NCBI GenBank assembly: GCA_021927905.1
Contig: BLLK01000019.1
Location: 620,001-684,000, forward strand
Source: Chaetoceros tenuissimus
Taxonomy: Eukaryota > Bacillariophyta > Thalassiosirophyceae > Chaetocerotales > Chaetocerotaceae
Reading direction: 5' to 3'
DNA: 64,000 bases
Shown here: positions 53,226-62,718 of the stretch, in pieces
Position numbering within the stretch: the first letter of the stretch is position 1
Layout of the letters: every line of letters begins with the position of its first letter
Notes under the pieces: model-generated
What the model was told of the DNA's origin: nothing
Database searches by the model: none
The model's input: only the letters and a program-made list of their open reading frames with translations
Made by a program: the position numbers and the translations under genes

Positions 53226-53493
53226 TGTAACTTCTCGCGTTCGTCAACTCAGTTTGTGGCGAGAAATATGGTTGCAACCAAACTGTGACATGAACGAAGT
53301 AAGCTACTTTAGAGGTTACTTTCTCAACTCAGAGAGCATGCGCGCTCTCGTCGATTACAGTTTTGAAACAAGCGTACAAAGAGCTTTTGAAAAGGTATTA
53401 CTACTTTATCGCGCGTCGATTGGAGCCGAAATTGGCATTTTCACTTTGCAGCAAAAACTCACAAAAATCAGGTATTCTTACACGACTCTGCTG
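53226..53493 (-). repeat. Right long terminal inverted repeat
   Basis: Inverted partner of 52662-52926. The divergent patch of about 40 bp lies between GAGAAAGTAACCTC and GGTTGCAACC. Confidence 0.85.
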
Positions 53494-53995
53494 TTAACAT
53501 TATTGTTGAGGTCGAGTAAAGCTCGTATGCTGGTAGATAAGGCAGTACATTGTTTCCTGCTATTGCTCGAAAAGGACTGAGTTAGCAGATTTTTTACAGG
53601 CTGTCCCTCAAGAATAGAAATATCACATCCAATACACTCTCTCATCTTAGCATTTTCTTTCGTTGTTGCAGTCCTATACTGAATGAAGGTCTTTGGATTG
53701 CTAAATGCAATTGATGAGTGCGTGCATGCAAGTAGCACTGTACACTTGGAAAGTACTCTCATGAAAGATCTAGGATTTCTCAAATTTATGAAAGTTCGAA
53801 AACGCGATAGCTGTTGGATGTGTTCCTTTTTGTTCTTGATGTACTATGCATGATATAGTCTGATTTGACTATTCTGATGTACGCATGACCTATTCGATTT
53901 GAATCATTTCATTTTTAAAATATTCTTAATGGTATTACCGTCCGACATTTGAATCCTCTCCATCATCACTAATCATTCCATTCTGGCGAAATCAA

Positions 53996-54940
53996 TTATG
54001 TCTCTCGCACTTCGTTTGACAAAATGTCTTGTACCTTTTGAACAAACACACTTGTTTCTTCTCTTGCAAGAGCATACATCCCAACGATCGTGTAAACAAT
54101 CGGCCACATGGAGGGGAAAGGATAAGCTCTCTCATCAATCGGTGCAAGGCTTGTATCCATGGGGACAGCAGTGAATGTTTGTTTCTTTGAGTCGACTTTG
54201 GTAGCCAGAGCACGAACTGGAAAGTCGCCTGTCATCTTGTTTCGATTAGTATGGATTGATTTTGGTGCGTCAGGGTACGGATAAAAAATATAAATTTCTT
54301 CATTCTCCTCAGGCAAAGTGGAGCATACTTTCGAGAAGCGCAAATCTTTCAAGAGTTGCTCAATTCCTGCACCATTTTCTTTAGTAGGTCTTACATAGTT
54401 AGGGAGGTCGTTTCGCATTTCAGGAGGGTCAGTCAATCTGAGTATTACCGATTCTCCATGTACTCTACCAGTGTAAACTTCTCCAAGGAAATTTCCTATT
54501 GCAGCACCTCCTATTGCTTCTGCAGCTAAAGGATTGAACAAAAGAGCACTCACCAACAGCAATACTGAAATAATAGCTTTGGAATCCCCTACATCAAATT
54601 TGCCAGTGCCATTCGCATCCAACATCTTCATAAGTGGATGAAACATTATTTTGAGATCTTCAGCATCAATTTTACCATTATTGTTGAGGTCGAGAAAAGC
54701 TCGGATGTCAATAGATACTGTAGCAAAAGGGTTATTGCTATTACTGGAAGAAGACGGAGGCAGCAGATGTTTCACAGGCTTTCCCTCATTACTACATACT
54801 TCATCTCTAATACTATCTCTCATCTTAGCATTTTCTTTCGCTGCTGCAGTCCTAAAATGAATGGAAGGTTTTGGAATGCTAAATGCAACTGATGCTTGCA
54901 TGTATGCAATGAGCATTGTACTCTTGAATAGTAATCTCAT
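53996..54940 (-). CDS. Plastid-targeted EF-hand membrane protein, family member 4
   Basis: 314 residues from an ATG at 54940. Signal peptide ends QASVAFSIPK (A-F plastid cleavage context). EF-hand 1 (DLNNNGKIDAED) is canonical and EF-hand 2 (DANGTGKFDVGD) degenerate. The membrane helix AIISVLLLVSALLFNPLAAE follows, then the family core: PEENEEIYIFYPYPDAPKSI, FPVRALATK, FTAVPMDTSLAPIDERAYP and WPIVYTIVGMYALAREET. It ends SNEVRET without the beta-rich tail. The N-terminal third is almost the same as in member 2, including the CIGDEVCSNE-type Cys pair, which could form a disulfide. Confidence 0.75.
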   Translation of the reverse strand: MRLLFKSTMLIAYMQASVAFSIPKPSIHFRTAAAKENAKMRDSIRDEVCSNEGKPVKHLLPPSSSSNSNNPFATVSIDIRAFLDLNNNGKIDAEDLKIMFHPLMKMLDANGTGKFDVGDSKAIISVLLLVSALLFNPLAAEAIGGAAIGNFLGEVYTGRVHGESVILRLTDPPEMRNDLPNYVRPTKENGAGIEQLLKDLRFSKVCSTLPEENEEIYIFYPYPDAPKSIHTNRNKMTGDFPVRALATKVDSKKQTFTAVPMDTSLAPIDERAYPFPSMWPIVYTIVGMYALAREETSVFVQKVQDILSNEVRET

Positions 54941-55322
54941 TTTGATCTTGGATTTCTCAATCTTATGAGATTGTTTAGAAGCTCGAAAACGCGATACCGT
55001 AGCTGATTTGACATGTTCCTTTTTGTTCTTGATGCACTATGCATGATCTGAATTGATTTGAATGTTCTTCGTTTTCCAATGACTAAGGTATGCATGACCT
55101 ATTAGATTTTTTGCTGGCATTTTTCTCAGTACGACAATGCGGCTAAATTCTACTTAATTCGTCAGTTCGGACTTTTTTGAAACTAGTTAATCAAGAAGAA
55201 ACAGTAGCTTTGGTTTCCGGTTTAAAGTATGCTCGCGAATGCTTTCTACACGACACAGTTAGAAACTCATGAATTGTCCTCAATACTATGGGTCCGGCTA
55301 GAAAGGTAGTCTAGGTCTATTT
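54941..55322. other. Intergenic
   Basis: The first ~150 bp resemble the region upstream of member 2 (ATGAGATTGTTTGGAAGCTCG type sequence and GACTAAGGTATRCATGACC), so the promoter was duplicated with the gene. Nothing else seen. Confidence 0.5.
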
Positions 55323-56888
55323 CTACAAAGAAGTAATGTCATTTAAGCTTGAATGACTCAAATCAATTTTTCTAACACTCGTTTCATTACTTGGATAAAA
55401 CCAATCCAATATCAACTCGTTCAACTCTTGGCGATAATGTCTACCGTCACCCTCGCCAGTATAATATGCAGACAAGTAGTAGACATTGTACAAGTCCAAA
55501 TATTCCATATTCAACTTATTCATCAAAACTTTCTGCTGTTCATGTAAGAACCTCACTCTCGATTGGCTCAAATACCGAGTACTATTGACACATGCTTCAT
55601 ATTCATACAAAGCCTCTGTACAATTCACACGATGCATATGAAGTGCACTTGGACTCTTCCAATAAAATTGCCGCCTACGATAAGTCCCTCTTGTCTTTTC
55701 AACAAACGTTCGACATGCCTCTAGATGATTTGTAAAATTTCTCCCCTGCACATTGTCCACCATCAAAACATCCCAAATCGCAGACCCTAGAATAATCGCA
55801 ACATTACTTTCATATTTCAACAATTGTTTACGGTGCATCCTTTGAAACATGGTTCCTATATGTTTGACACGATCCATACGGAATTCAGTCCGAATATTCG
55901 CTTGAAAGTAGGTATTATTTTTCATAAATAAATGTTGATCTTGTGGTACTCCCAACTCATCCATTTTACGTTGATCCTTGATCATTTGCAACATTGTCGA
56001 ATCTCCAAAGAAAATGACCAATGGCCATGGTGACAAATTGGGCAATTTCGGTGGATGAAATGTAGTCAAATGGGGTATTGGTACAGAATCTTGTATAAAA
56101 GTTCGTACAGTTGCACCAGAGTCTTTCCAATGATATTTTTCAGGTTGAGGAATCATACCTATTCCACAAGTATATTCTAAATAAATCGTCAATCTTCCAG
56201 TTCCGCTTAAATTTTCTGGGGATGGATTCATGGGAGTTGTACTAAATGAAAGTAGGTAGCTTCCATTCTCTTGATCGTAAATGAATGCTACTGCATGTGG
56301 CGGTACTTCTGTATTGTTTTTGAGAGTGATATTATCCGTGTATGTAATATAAAACTCGTCGCCTCCTTTATTTTTCTTGACACCATATTCATCCAATGTA
56401 TATAATATCCAGTGTGTCTCATTATGAGTATGTATATGGAACTGAACAGATGGCTTACAATTTTCAAGAGGGGATATGTATGGCTCCTTTACAACTATTG
56501 TATTGAGCAATTGACTTTGAATAGATAGATCAGGTGACGACGGCAGTGTGCATATTCTGCTTTTGTCAATGACATCTTCTCTGTGTTCACCTTTTTGAGA
56601 ATCAATCGCAGTCAAGACACCATCGCCATCATTGACTACTTGATCGAGGGGCATTTCTTTATTTGCGTCAGGGTCAATAGGTACATGATCATCACTAGCA
56701 TGAACCGATAAATGACTCTTGACAAACTCCCTTCTTCTGAATTCAACTTCTTTTTGCAAGTAAATATTGTCATGCAAGTTACCTATTCGAGCCATCATGA
56801 TTAGGAAATAGAGAGAAAGTGTTGTGATGATACATGTTGTGTACAGTACTCGTCGTGAAGTATACCGCCTCTCATTTTCACTTCTCAT
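55323..56888 (-). CDS. Type II membrane PC-esterase / TBL-like protein
   Basis: 521 residues from the ATG at 56888; the frame extends upstream only from a TTG. A single membrane anchor lies near residues 13-34 (LYTTCIITTLSLYFLIMM), as in Golgi type II enzymes. The catalytic part has the SGNH-type Ser block LVIFFGDSTMLQMI and, near the end, DGRHYRQELNELIL, which supplies the Asp-x-x-His pair. This is the arrangement of PC-esterase/TRICHOME-BIREFRINGENCE-like and CASD1-type O-acetyltransferases. A role in acetylation of polysaccharides or glycans in the secretory pathway is inferred. A middle domain of about 150 residues (beta-rich, YITYTDNITLKNNTEVPPHA) is not one I recognise. Confidence 0.75.
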   Translation of the reverse strand: MRSENERRYTSRRVLYTTCIITTLSLYFLIMMARIGNLHDNIYLQKEVEFRRREFVKSHLSVHASDDHVPIDPDANKEMPLDQVVNDGDGVLTAIDSQKGEHREDVIDKSRICTLPSSPDLSIQSQLLNTIVVKEPYISPLENCKPSVQFHIHTHNETHWILYTLDEYGVKKNKGGDEFYITYTDNITLKNNTEVPPHAVAFIYDQENGSYLLSFSTTPMNPSPENLSGTGRLTIYLEYTCGIGMIPQPEKYHWKDSGATVRTFIQDSVPIPHLTTFHPPKLPNLSPWPLVIFFGDSTMLQMIKDQRKMDELGVPQDQHLFMKNNTYFQANIRTEFRMDRVKHIGTMFQRMHRKQLLKYESNVAIILGSAIWDVLMVDNVQGRNFTNHLEACRTFVEKTRGTYRRRQFYWKSPSALHMHRVNCTEALYEYEACVNSTRYLSQSRVRFLHEQQKVLMNKLNMEYLDLYNVYYLSAYYTGEGDGRHYRQELNELILDWFYPSNETSVRKIDLSHSSLNDITSL

Positions 56889-57174
56889 CTTTTTTGCAGC
56901 GCTTTCATCTGATATTGTTTTGGGACAGAGTTGAAGTATTACTTTATATTTTATTAATGGTAAAAAGAATATAAGGATATGAAAGCCCACTTTTCCAATG
57001 CGTGAGGTGTGTTGCAAAGTTCATAACCTCGACATCAACTGAACTATCAATGCAGCGAAAATAGAAGATCGGATGACGTTTTTTGGATCATCACAGAGAA
57101 ACAACGAGAGGAAATCAAAAAGATATGCTATTGAAATGATGTTACATTGCCATAGAAATCATTAAAGAATTAAG

Positions 57175-57954
57175 ATGAAGCCAAGAATAACATCTCTATG
57201 CTTGCCACTCATTTCTGTGCTTCTTACCAGCAGTGAAGAAGCTTTGGCATTCAATGCAAATGCTCCAAACACCAAAAGAGTCACCAGAGCAAATTTTCAA
57301 CATCAACTCATTGGAGGCATCGCTGCAGCCATTGTAACTAGTTCCACTATCTTTCCTGATCCATCACAAGCAGTAGAATATGCACAAAATACACCAACTG
57401 AAAAAGCAGCGACATCGGCAGGAAGAAGAGGGTGTAAAACAGTCACCACACCTTCCAATACAATCGTAACATGTACCGGTGACATTCTAGAATATGCACA
57501 AAACCCAGATGGAAGATTGTCCAAAGTCTCTGCTACTGAAAATGGAGTTAGTACAAGTAGCGTCAAGAATCCATCGCGTTATTCCCCTCCATGGAGTTAT
57601 CTCACTGAAACTTCTGATTCCAGAGTCGCTTGGAATTCCCTTGTCAAAACGGTGAATAAAATTCCAGGAGCTGAAATTGTCAAACTGACGGATTCGTATT
57701 TGCACGCGACTGTACCTACTGAATTTCCGGCGGGAGATGGATCTAGTAATTATCTTGATGATTTGGAGTTTGTACTCAAGCCAGATGATAATTTAGTTTT
57801 ATATAGAAGTGCATCGAGAACTTCGAACTTTGTATATCCCTTGACTCAACCGGTGAGTGATCGGAATACAAATCTGAAACGACTTGATCGGATTAGAAAT
57901 AGTCTAGGATGGGGACTAATGGGTCAGCAACAAACTGGATCCAATAGAATCTAA
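57175..57954 (+). CDS. Plastid DUF1499-family protein
   Basis: 259 residues from an ATG at 57175. The signal peptide ends [11 protein letters not shown], a diatom A-F plastid cleavage site, and a second hydrophobic stretch ([16 protein letters not shown], then PSQAVEYA) looks like a thylakoid-lumen signal. The mature part has the DUF1499 pattern: [61 protein letters not shown] and [14 protein letters not shown]. The family has no settled function; many algal members are predicted lumenal. Single exon, intact. Confidence 0.85.
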   Translation: MKPRITSLCLPLISVLLTSSEEALAFNANAPNTKRVTRANFQHQLIGGIAAAIVTSSTIFPDPSQAVEYAQNTPTEKAATSAGRRGCKTVTTPSNTIVTCTGDILEYAQNPDGRLSKVSATENGVSTSSVKNPSRYSPPWSYLTETSDSRVAWNSLVKTVNKIPGAEIVKLTDSYLHATVPTEFPAGDGSSNYLDDLEFVLKPDDNLVLYRSASRTSNFVYPLTQPVSDRNTNLKRLDRIRNSLGWGLMGQQQTGSNRI

Positions 57955-57992
57955 CTTTTAATATAGATTATATATTATAAGAGTAGTATTGC

Positions 57993-59576
57993 TCATCCTG
58001 TGAAGCCTCGTAGTAATACCTCGAAGGTCGTTGGAATTGTCATAATTTCGATTGTGCTTACATCCTGATTCATGCTACTTAACAATTCTCGTAATTCATT
58101 ATGGCGTTGGACGCGATGTATATATTTTGAAGATGGATCTGTCCATATTCCTGTAGTCATGGAGCGTAAAATAATGCCTTTTAAATTCTTGACTTGGCTT
58201 TCCTCATAGGTCAGGCGATGATTTAATTCTCTAGACACTTTGCTAAATGACTGCTCGTTTATATTTCCCGAGTTTAGGGCTTTAAGTTGTTGCTTGATAT
58301 CACGAACATTCTTGGAATGGGCATGATATCGATCTAAATTGTTTTGAAAGGATGTCCGAGTACATTTTGGGAAATCAATAGTGTTGATTCCTCCATTGAG
58401 TCCTTCATTCATCATTTTACGAATGTCCTCATCGACTTGACAAAGTTCAACTTTTGTTTCTTCAATCAATTCTTGGCTATTGAGACTTTTACTTTCTTTT
58501 CGCTTCTTATTGCTTACGCATGAACATCGTTGACCAAATTGGATGCTGCTCATTGTTTCGTGATGCATCGCAGCATCTTCCGTCGCTGTAATAATTACCG
58601 AAGTTATGCATCTTCCACCAAGTGATTGTTTGAGCAACATGGTCAAAACCGAATCTCGATACGGAACAAAAGGCTGTCCCTTGGCCAAGGCAGTAATACA
58701 TCTGCCAAGAGTAGTCAGGGAAGTATTGATATTTCGTGCTTCTGCAGCTTGACAATCTATGGAACCAGACTTTACGATTCGTTCCGATCCAGCCAAATCT
58801 ACCAACATGTATTTTCCATTATGTAAAGATGGAATTGATAATGTCAATACACAATGACTTCGACTTGAGCGTTCATTCAATTTATGAGACTTTGCAATAC
58901 GAGTAGCTTCGACAATCATCATAAATTCCACCAAGTCATGAATGCTTCGAATTGTTTTCACGGATGCACCAGTTAATTCATAACTATCCAATTTCTTTGT
59001 AACTACCGTAGCAGGTGGAATCCACTTTCCCTTTGCATCTCTTTTAATAGATGAACATTCAAGATATGTTCCTTTCCCACTCACTTTGGAAGATCGTCCA
59101 AACCCAGCAATGGAAATCTTTTGTTTGTCTTCATTCATGAGATCAAAACATTGATCCATGTACACTTCTACAGCAGTAGCAGAAATACATGATACATTCT
59201 TTAGAAGCGACAAGACAACTCTAGGAAATATTCCCCATGTATTTGGAATGTCAAATTCTTGAAAGTTTTCATTGGCATCGTCAAGGCAATTCATATGAAA
59301 GGAATTCATGGGTCCAAAGAGTGTGTAAGTTTTACCCGAACCTGTTTGACCATAGCAAAATGTTGTACAATTGTATCCATTTATAAAATCCTTTATAGAA
59401 TCTAAAGCAATTTCTTCAAAGCTTTCAAGTTGATCCTGTTGAGGTGTCAAAATGTTTGTAATCTTTTTCATTTGCGAGGGGTCTACTTTTAGACTGTGAG
59501 AAGTATCATTTGCTAATGGTCGGAATCTAAGTGATGTTGTAATTGATATATTTGTTTCCTTTTGTTTTGTCTTCAT
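57993..59576 (-). CDS. Kinesin motor protein
   Basis: 527 residues from an ATG at 59576. Motor domain from about 10 to 352: P-loop YGQTGSGKTYT (G76-T83), switch I NERSSRSH (234-241), switch II LVDLAGSER (258-266), and the microtubule-binding segment FVPYRDSVLTMLLKQSLGG. Hydrolyses ATP to move along microtubules. After the motor there is a short helical tail (to 527) with no recognisable cargo domain, so it is shorter than most kinesins (often 600 or more residues). The subfamily is not clear from motifs alone. Its 3' end lies 38 bp from the convergent DUF1499 gene. Confidence 0.9.
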   Translation of the reverse strand: MKTKQKETNISITTSLRFRPLANDTSHSLKVDPSQMKKITNILTPQQDQLESFEEIALDSIKDFINGYNCTTFCYGQTGSGKTYTLFGPMNSFHMNCLDDANENFQEFDIPNTWGIFPRVVLSLLKNVSCISATAVEVYMDQCFDLMNEDKQKISIAGFGRSSKVSGKGTYLECSSIKRDAKGKWIPPATVVTKKLDSYELTGASVKTIRSIHDLVEFMMIVEATRIAKSHKLNERSSRSHCVLTLSIPSLHNGKYMLVDLAGSERIVKSGSIDCQAAEARNINTSLTTLGRCITALAKGQPFVPYRDSVLTMLLKQSLGGRCITSVIITATEDAAMHHETMSSIQFGQRCSCVSNKKRKESKSLNSQELIEETKVELCQVDEDIRKMMNEGLNGGINTIDFPKCTRTSFQNNLDRYHAHSKNVRDIKQQLKALNSGNINEQSFSKVSRELNHRLTYEESQVKNLKGIILRSMTTGIWTDPSSKYIHRVQRHNELRELLSSMNQDVSTIEIMTIPTTFEVLLRGFTG

Positions 59577-60043
59577 AATGTTTCATTGTTCATGTTCTTT
59601 TTGGTAATTTGTTTTTCTATGCTGTGAGAATTAATGAATCAATCACGACTGATGTCTTTTATTATTTATAGGAGAATATTGATGGCCTAGCTATAGGGCA
59701 AGTACAAGCTTTGATTGTAGAGTGTGAAAAGTAAATGTGTTGAAGTATACTCGTGATGCCAAAACCACGATGGAATTATTATAAGGGTAAAAAATGAGAA
59801 GGGTGAAGTTGGGACTTGTAAAGCTTCTCGTCATTGGATCTCATGTCATCTTCTTTCTTTCCCTTTCTTTTCGCAAATCTTACTAAACTATTGATCCATA
59901 TCTCGGTATCTTTGCCGCCTTCATTATCAATTATCAATCATCAACTGATGTTCACTTGTTCACTTCAGTCAATAATTCGAAGGTGTCAATAGCCTTTTCA
60001 TCTACTAGCCAGGCTTTGACTATATCTGTTGACAAAAGGCAAG
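59577..60043. other. Intergenic, promoter region of LRR paralog 1
   Basis: Contains the conserved promoter landmarks also found before paralogs 2 and 3: a pyrimidine stretch TTTCTTTCCCTTTCTTTTC near 59855, CTTACTAAACTATTGATC near 59880, and the module listed separately. Part of it (GGGCAAGTACAAGCTTTG near 59697) recurs at 61030. Confidence 0.6.
59981..60043 (+). promoter_or_regulatory. LRR-family promoter/leader module, copy 1
   Basis: GGTGTCAATAGCCTTTTCAT starts 63 bases before the ATG; the same module lies 61 bases before the ATGs of paralogs 2 and 3. The fixed distance suggests the core promoter or transcription start. Confidence 0.55.
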
Positions 60044-60883
60044 ATGAGTGTCGCCACCGTCGATGGACTTGTGACTCTTTTTTATGACGGCTCGAAGAAA
60101 CTATGGAACTACGAACTAGATGAAGAGTGGGAGGACCAATTAGCAGAGCACCACGAGGATGAAGATTTTTCGGAGTGGGAATCATGGGATCTATCCAATG
60201 AATGTAAACGATATGTGAGAGAGCGACAATCATGGCAGCAGATAATTGTGGTGGAAGGGGTGACAGAGATTACGGAAGCCACCTTTTCTCTTTGTTTTAA
60301 TATCCAGAGAGTCATACTTGCCAGCACTGTGATTCAGATTCATAAATTTGCTTTCTTTCGGTGCACAAGTCTCGTTTATATCAAGTGGTCAGTCAACTTG
60401 GAGTTTATTGGATATAAATCATTTGATCAGTGTAACTTCTCAAGTGTCTTTCTTCCACCAACATGCAGAATAGTCCAACTATGGGCATTTGCAGAAAATA
60501 AAAACTTGAATATTTTCAATATTCCACAAGATACAGAGTTTGAAGGCTTTCCTTTCATATTATCAAAATTTGTTGAAAAATGTCCATTTCGGAACAGTCC
60601 TACATTATCATATTCTGCTGATTGTGAAGAAGCAAATACCTGGATGAAAAACATCAACAATCACGAAGACTATGCCTTACACAGAGTATGCTCATCCTAT
60701 CGGCCATTGAAAGAAATAATCATGTCAATCATTGAAAAGAAAGGGCTAGGGGCATTCAAAACAGAGAACAGTATTGGCATCACCCCGTCGCAGTACTTGA
60801 AGGAAAATCCGTACACAGATGTGACGGAGCAGGATATCATTCATGATTACCTCATGAAGATGCTGGGAGAGGTGGTTGTATAG
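60044..60883 (+). CDS. BspA-type leucine-rich-repeat protein, paralog 1
   Basis: 279 residues. The ATG at 60044 (MSVATVDGLVTLFYDG) aligns with the starts of the other two copies; the frame is open five codons further only from a TTG. After the family signature ATVDGLVTLFYDGSKKLW comes an acidic stretch, then LRR_5 (BspA-like) units of about 23 residues: IIVVEGVTEITEATFSLC, RVILASTVIQIHKFAFFRC, LEFIGYKSFDQCNFSSVFL, and PPTCRIVQLWAFAENKNL. The last 70 residues form a conserved helical domain (TWMKNINNHEDYALHRVCSS, IGITPSQYLKENPY). Probably binding or scaffolding; no signal peptide. Large families of this type are known in Chaetoceros. Confidence 0.85.
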   Translation: MSVATVDGLVTLFYDGSKKLWNYELDEEWEDQLAEHHEDEDFSEWESWDLSNECKRYVRERQSWQQIIVVEGVTEITEATFSLCFNIQRVILASTVIQIHKFAFFRCTSLVYIKWSVNLEFIGYKSFDQCNFSSVFLPPTCRIVQLWAFAENKNLNIFNIPQDTEFEGFPFILSKFVEKCPFRNSPTLSYSADCEEANTWMKNINNHEDYALHRVCSSYRPLKEIIMSIIEKKGLGAFKTENSIGITPSQYLKENPYTDVTEQDIIHDYLMKMLGEVVV

Positions 60884-61398
60884 ATCAAAAGTAAAATAAT
60901 ATAATAAGGCTTTGATAAAGGCATTCTGAATTTTCTATATCAAAGCAAGATACTGTTTATATCAAGAAAAGATTGAAGCTCTATTTATACATTATTCTAG
61001 ACCTGGTGCTTTTACGTCTTTCCCTATAGTGGGCAAGTACAAGCTTTGAATTGTAGAGTGTGAAGCTACTGTGTCTTGAGACAATACTCTGTGATGCCAA
61101 CCAAGATTGCGATGAAGTAGTAGGAAGGAAAAAAATGAGAAGGGTGAAGATGGCCACTCTCGTCATTGGATACTTTACATGCCATCTATCTTCTTTCTTT
61201 CCCTTTCTTTTCTCTCTCTCGAAACCTTACTAAACTATTGATCACATCCTCGTTGCATACTGCATAAGGTACTTTGTTGGTTGCACTGCTGTTTGACATT
61301 ATTCGATATCAACTGATGTTCTACTTAGTCAAATAAAAGGTGCCAATAGCCTTTTCATTTTCTAGCTAGCTTTTGATTATCTATTCGCAAAAGGGAGG
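60884..61398. other. Intergenic between LRR paralogs 1 and 2
   Basis: Repeats the promoter landmarks of the first paralog and the 3' landmark TTTTCTATATCAAAGCAAGA, which also occurs after paralog 2. No gene seen. Confidence 0.6.
61338..61398 (+). promoter_or_regulatory. LRR-family promoter/leader module, copy 2
   Basis: GGTGCCAATAGCCTTTTCAT followed by TTCTAGCTAGC, ending GGGAGG directly before the ATG. Confidence 0.55.
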
Positions 61399-62232
61399 AT
61401 GAGAGTCGCTACAGTCGATGGTCTTGTGACCCTTTTTTACGACGGCTCGAAGGAACTATGGAACGAGGAATTACATGAAGAGTGGGAGTATGAATTTGAG
61501 GAGCACGAGGATAAAGAGATTGTAAATTGGGAATCATGGAATCTATCTTATGAATGCAAACAGTATTTGAGAGAAAGATTTCCGTGGCAGCAAATCATAG
61601 TGATGGAAGGCGTTACTGTGATTCCCAAATACACCTTCTCTTATTGTTGGAATATCCAGAGAGTCACATTTGCCAACACGGTAATTCGAATTGAAAGAGA
61701 GGCTTTCCTTCGGTGCAAAAGTCTCATTGACATTCAGTGGTCAGACAACTTGGAGTATATTGGAATTCAATCATTCGAGAAATGTAACTTGTCAAGCGTC
61801 TTTCTCCCACCAAGATGTAGATTTGTTTCAGGATGGGCATTTGGATTCAATGAAAACTTGACTATTTTCAATGTTCCACAAGATACAGTGCTTGAGAATG
61901 GTTTACCTTTCATAAGAGCAAAATTTTTTGACAAATCTCCATTTCCTAACACTTTTCGAACATGTATTGATCATCCCGAAGAAATAAATACCTGGATGAA
62001 AAACATCAACAATCACAAAGACTATGCTTTGCACAGAGCATGCTCGTCCTATCAACCATTGAAAGAAGTAATCATGTCAATCATCGAAAACAAAGGCCTA
62101 CGTGCATTTAAAACAGAGAACAGCATAGGTATAACTCCGTCGCAATACTTGAAGGAAAATCCGTACACAGATGTGACGGAGAATGATATCATTCATGATT
62201 ACCTCATAAAGATGATGGGAGAAGTTGTATAG
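61399..62232 (+). CDS. BspA-type leucine-rich-repeat protein, paralog 2
   Basis: 277 residues from an ATG at 61399 (MRVATVDGLVTLFYDG). LRR units: IIVMEGVTVIPKYTFSYC, RVTFANTVIRIEREAFLRC, LEYIGIQSFEKCNLSSVFL and PPRCRFVSGWAFGFNENL. The C-terminal helical domain is the most conserved part (TWMKNINNHKDYALHRACSS). It differs from paralog 1 mainly in the region just after the repeats (VLENGLPFIRAKFF), the part most likely to determine ligand choice. Confidence 0.85.
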   Translation: MRVATVDGLVTLFYDGSKELWNEELHEEWEYEFEEHEDKEIVNWESWNLSYECKQYLRERFPWQQIIVMEGVTVIPKYTFSYCWNIQRVTFANTVIRIEREAFLRCKSLIDIQWSDNLEYIGIQSFEKCNLSSVFLPPRCRFVSGWAFGFNENLTIFNVPQDTVLENGLPFIRAKFFDKSPFPNTFRTCIDHPEEINTWMKNINNHKDYALHRACSSYQPLKEVIMSIIENKGLRAFKTENSIGITPSQYLKENPYTDVTENDIIHDYLIKMMGEVV

Positions 62233-62718
62233 AATAACCAGTAGTATAACAATATAATAATGCTTTCATCAAGAGTATTATAGATTTTCTATATCAAAGC
62301 AAGAAATTTTTTATATCAAGCAAAGAACGAAGATTTTGTTCATCATTCTAGACCGGTGCGGTTATGTCTTTCAAGAAAAGAGGATGAATATGAAATGGAA
62401 ATAGATCACTCTCTGTTTTAAAATTGTGAAGTTGACATTTTATTTATTTGAGCAATAACATCAAAGTTTTAGGATTATTCTTAATGACTTTTCATATATG
62501 GATATGGAAATTTTTAACACAAGACGTCATTGTGTGTCTTCTTTTCTTTCCCTTTCCTAGAAACCTTACTAAACTATTGACCATTTCGCATCTTCGCACT
62601 GCATCATCGATTTGCGTTTTTTGTTCATTCTCAATCATCAACTTTGTAAACATAAAAAGGTGTCAATAGCCTTTTCATCTTCTAGCTAGCCTTGACTTTA
62701 TCTATTTCCGAAGGGAGG
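62233..62718. other. Intergenic between LRR paralogs 2 and 3
   Basis: Same landmarks as the other two inter-paralog regions, with about 100 bases near 62,380-62,520 unique to this interval. No gene seen. Confidence 0.55.
62658..62718 (+). promoter_or_regulatory. LRR-family promoter/leader module, copy 3
   Basis: GGTGTCAATAGCCTTTTCAT followed by CTTCTAGCTAGCC, ending GGGAGG directly before the ATG. Confidence 0.55.

Larger units (their letters stand above)
52662..53493. mobile_element. 832-bp non-autonomous element with ~265-bp inverted repeats and TTAA target duplication
   Basis: Flanked by TTAA at 52658-52661 and 53494-53497. The ends read CAGCAAG and, reverse complemented, CAGCAGAG, both followed by GTGTAAGAATACC. 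The inverted repeats run to 52926 on the left and from 53226 on the right and share long stretches such as CGGCTCCAATCGACGCGC and AACTGTAATCGACGAGAGCG. The ~300-bp centre is unique and non-coding. Removing the element and one TTAA restores collinearity with member 4 of the host gene family. TTAA targets are typical of piggyBac and some Sola elements; assignment is tentative. Confidence 0.85.
52067..53762 (-). pseudogene. EF-hand plastid protein, family member 3, split by a transposon
   Basis: The 5' part lies at 53762-53498 (MRVLSKCTVLLACTHSSIAF, CIGCDI, STSIRALLDLNNN) and the 3' part at 52661-52067 (EMLDMNGNGKIQKMDFKAII, PEENEEIDIFYPYSNAP, WPIVFTIFGMYALAKEETSV, ending SNEVREM). Between them is an 832-bp inverted-repeat element inserted in the codons of the first EF-hand. 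The 3' part also has a one-base loss in the Gly run near 52490. It ends where member 4 ends and lacks the beta-rich tail of members 1 and 2. Confidence 0.85.
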
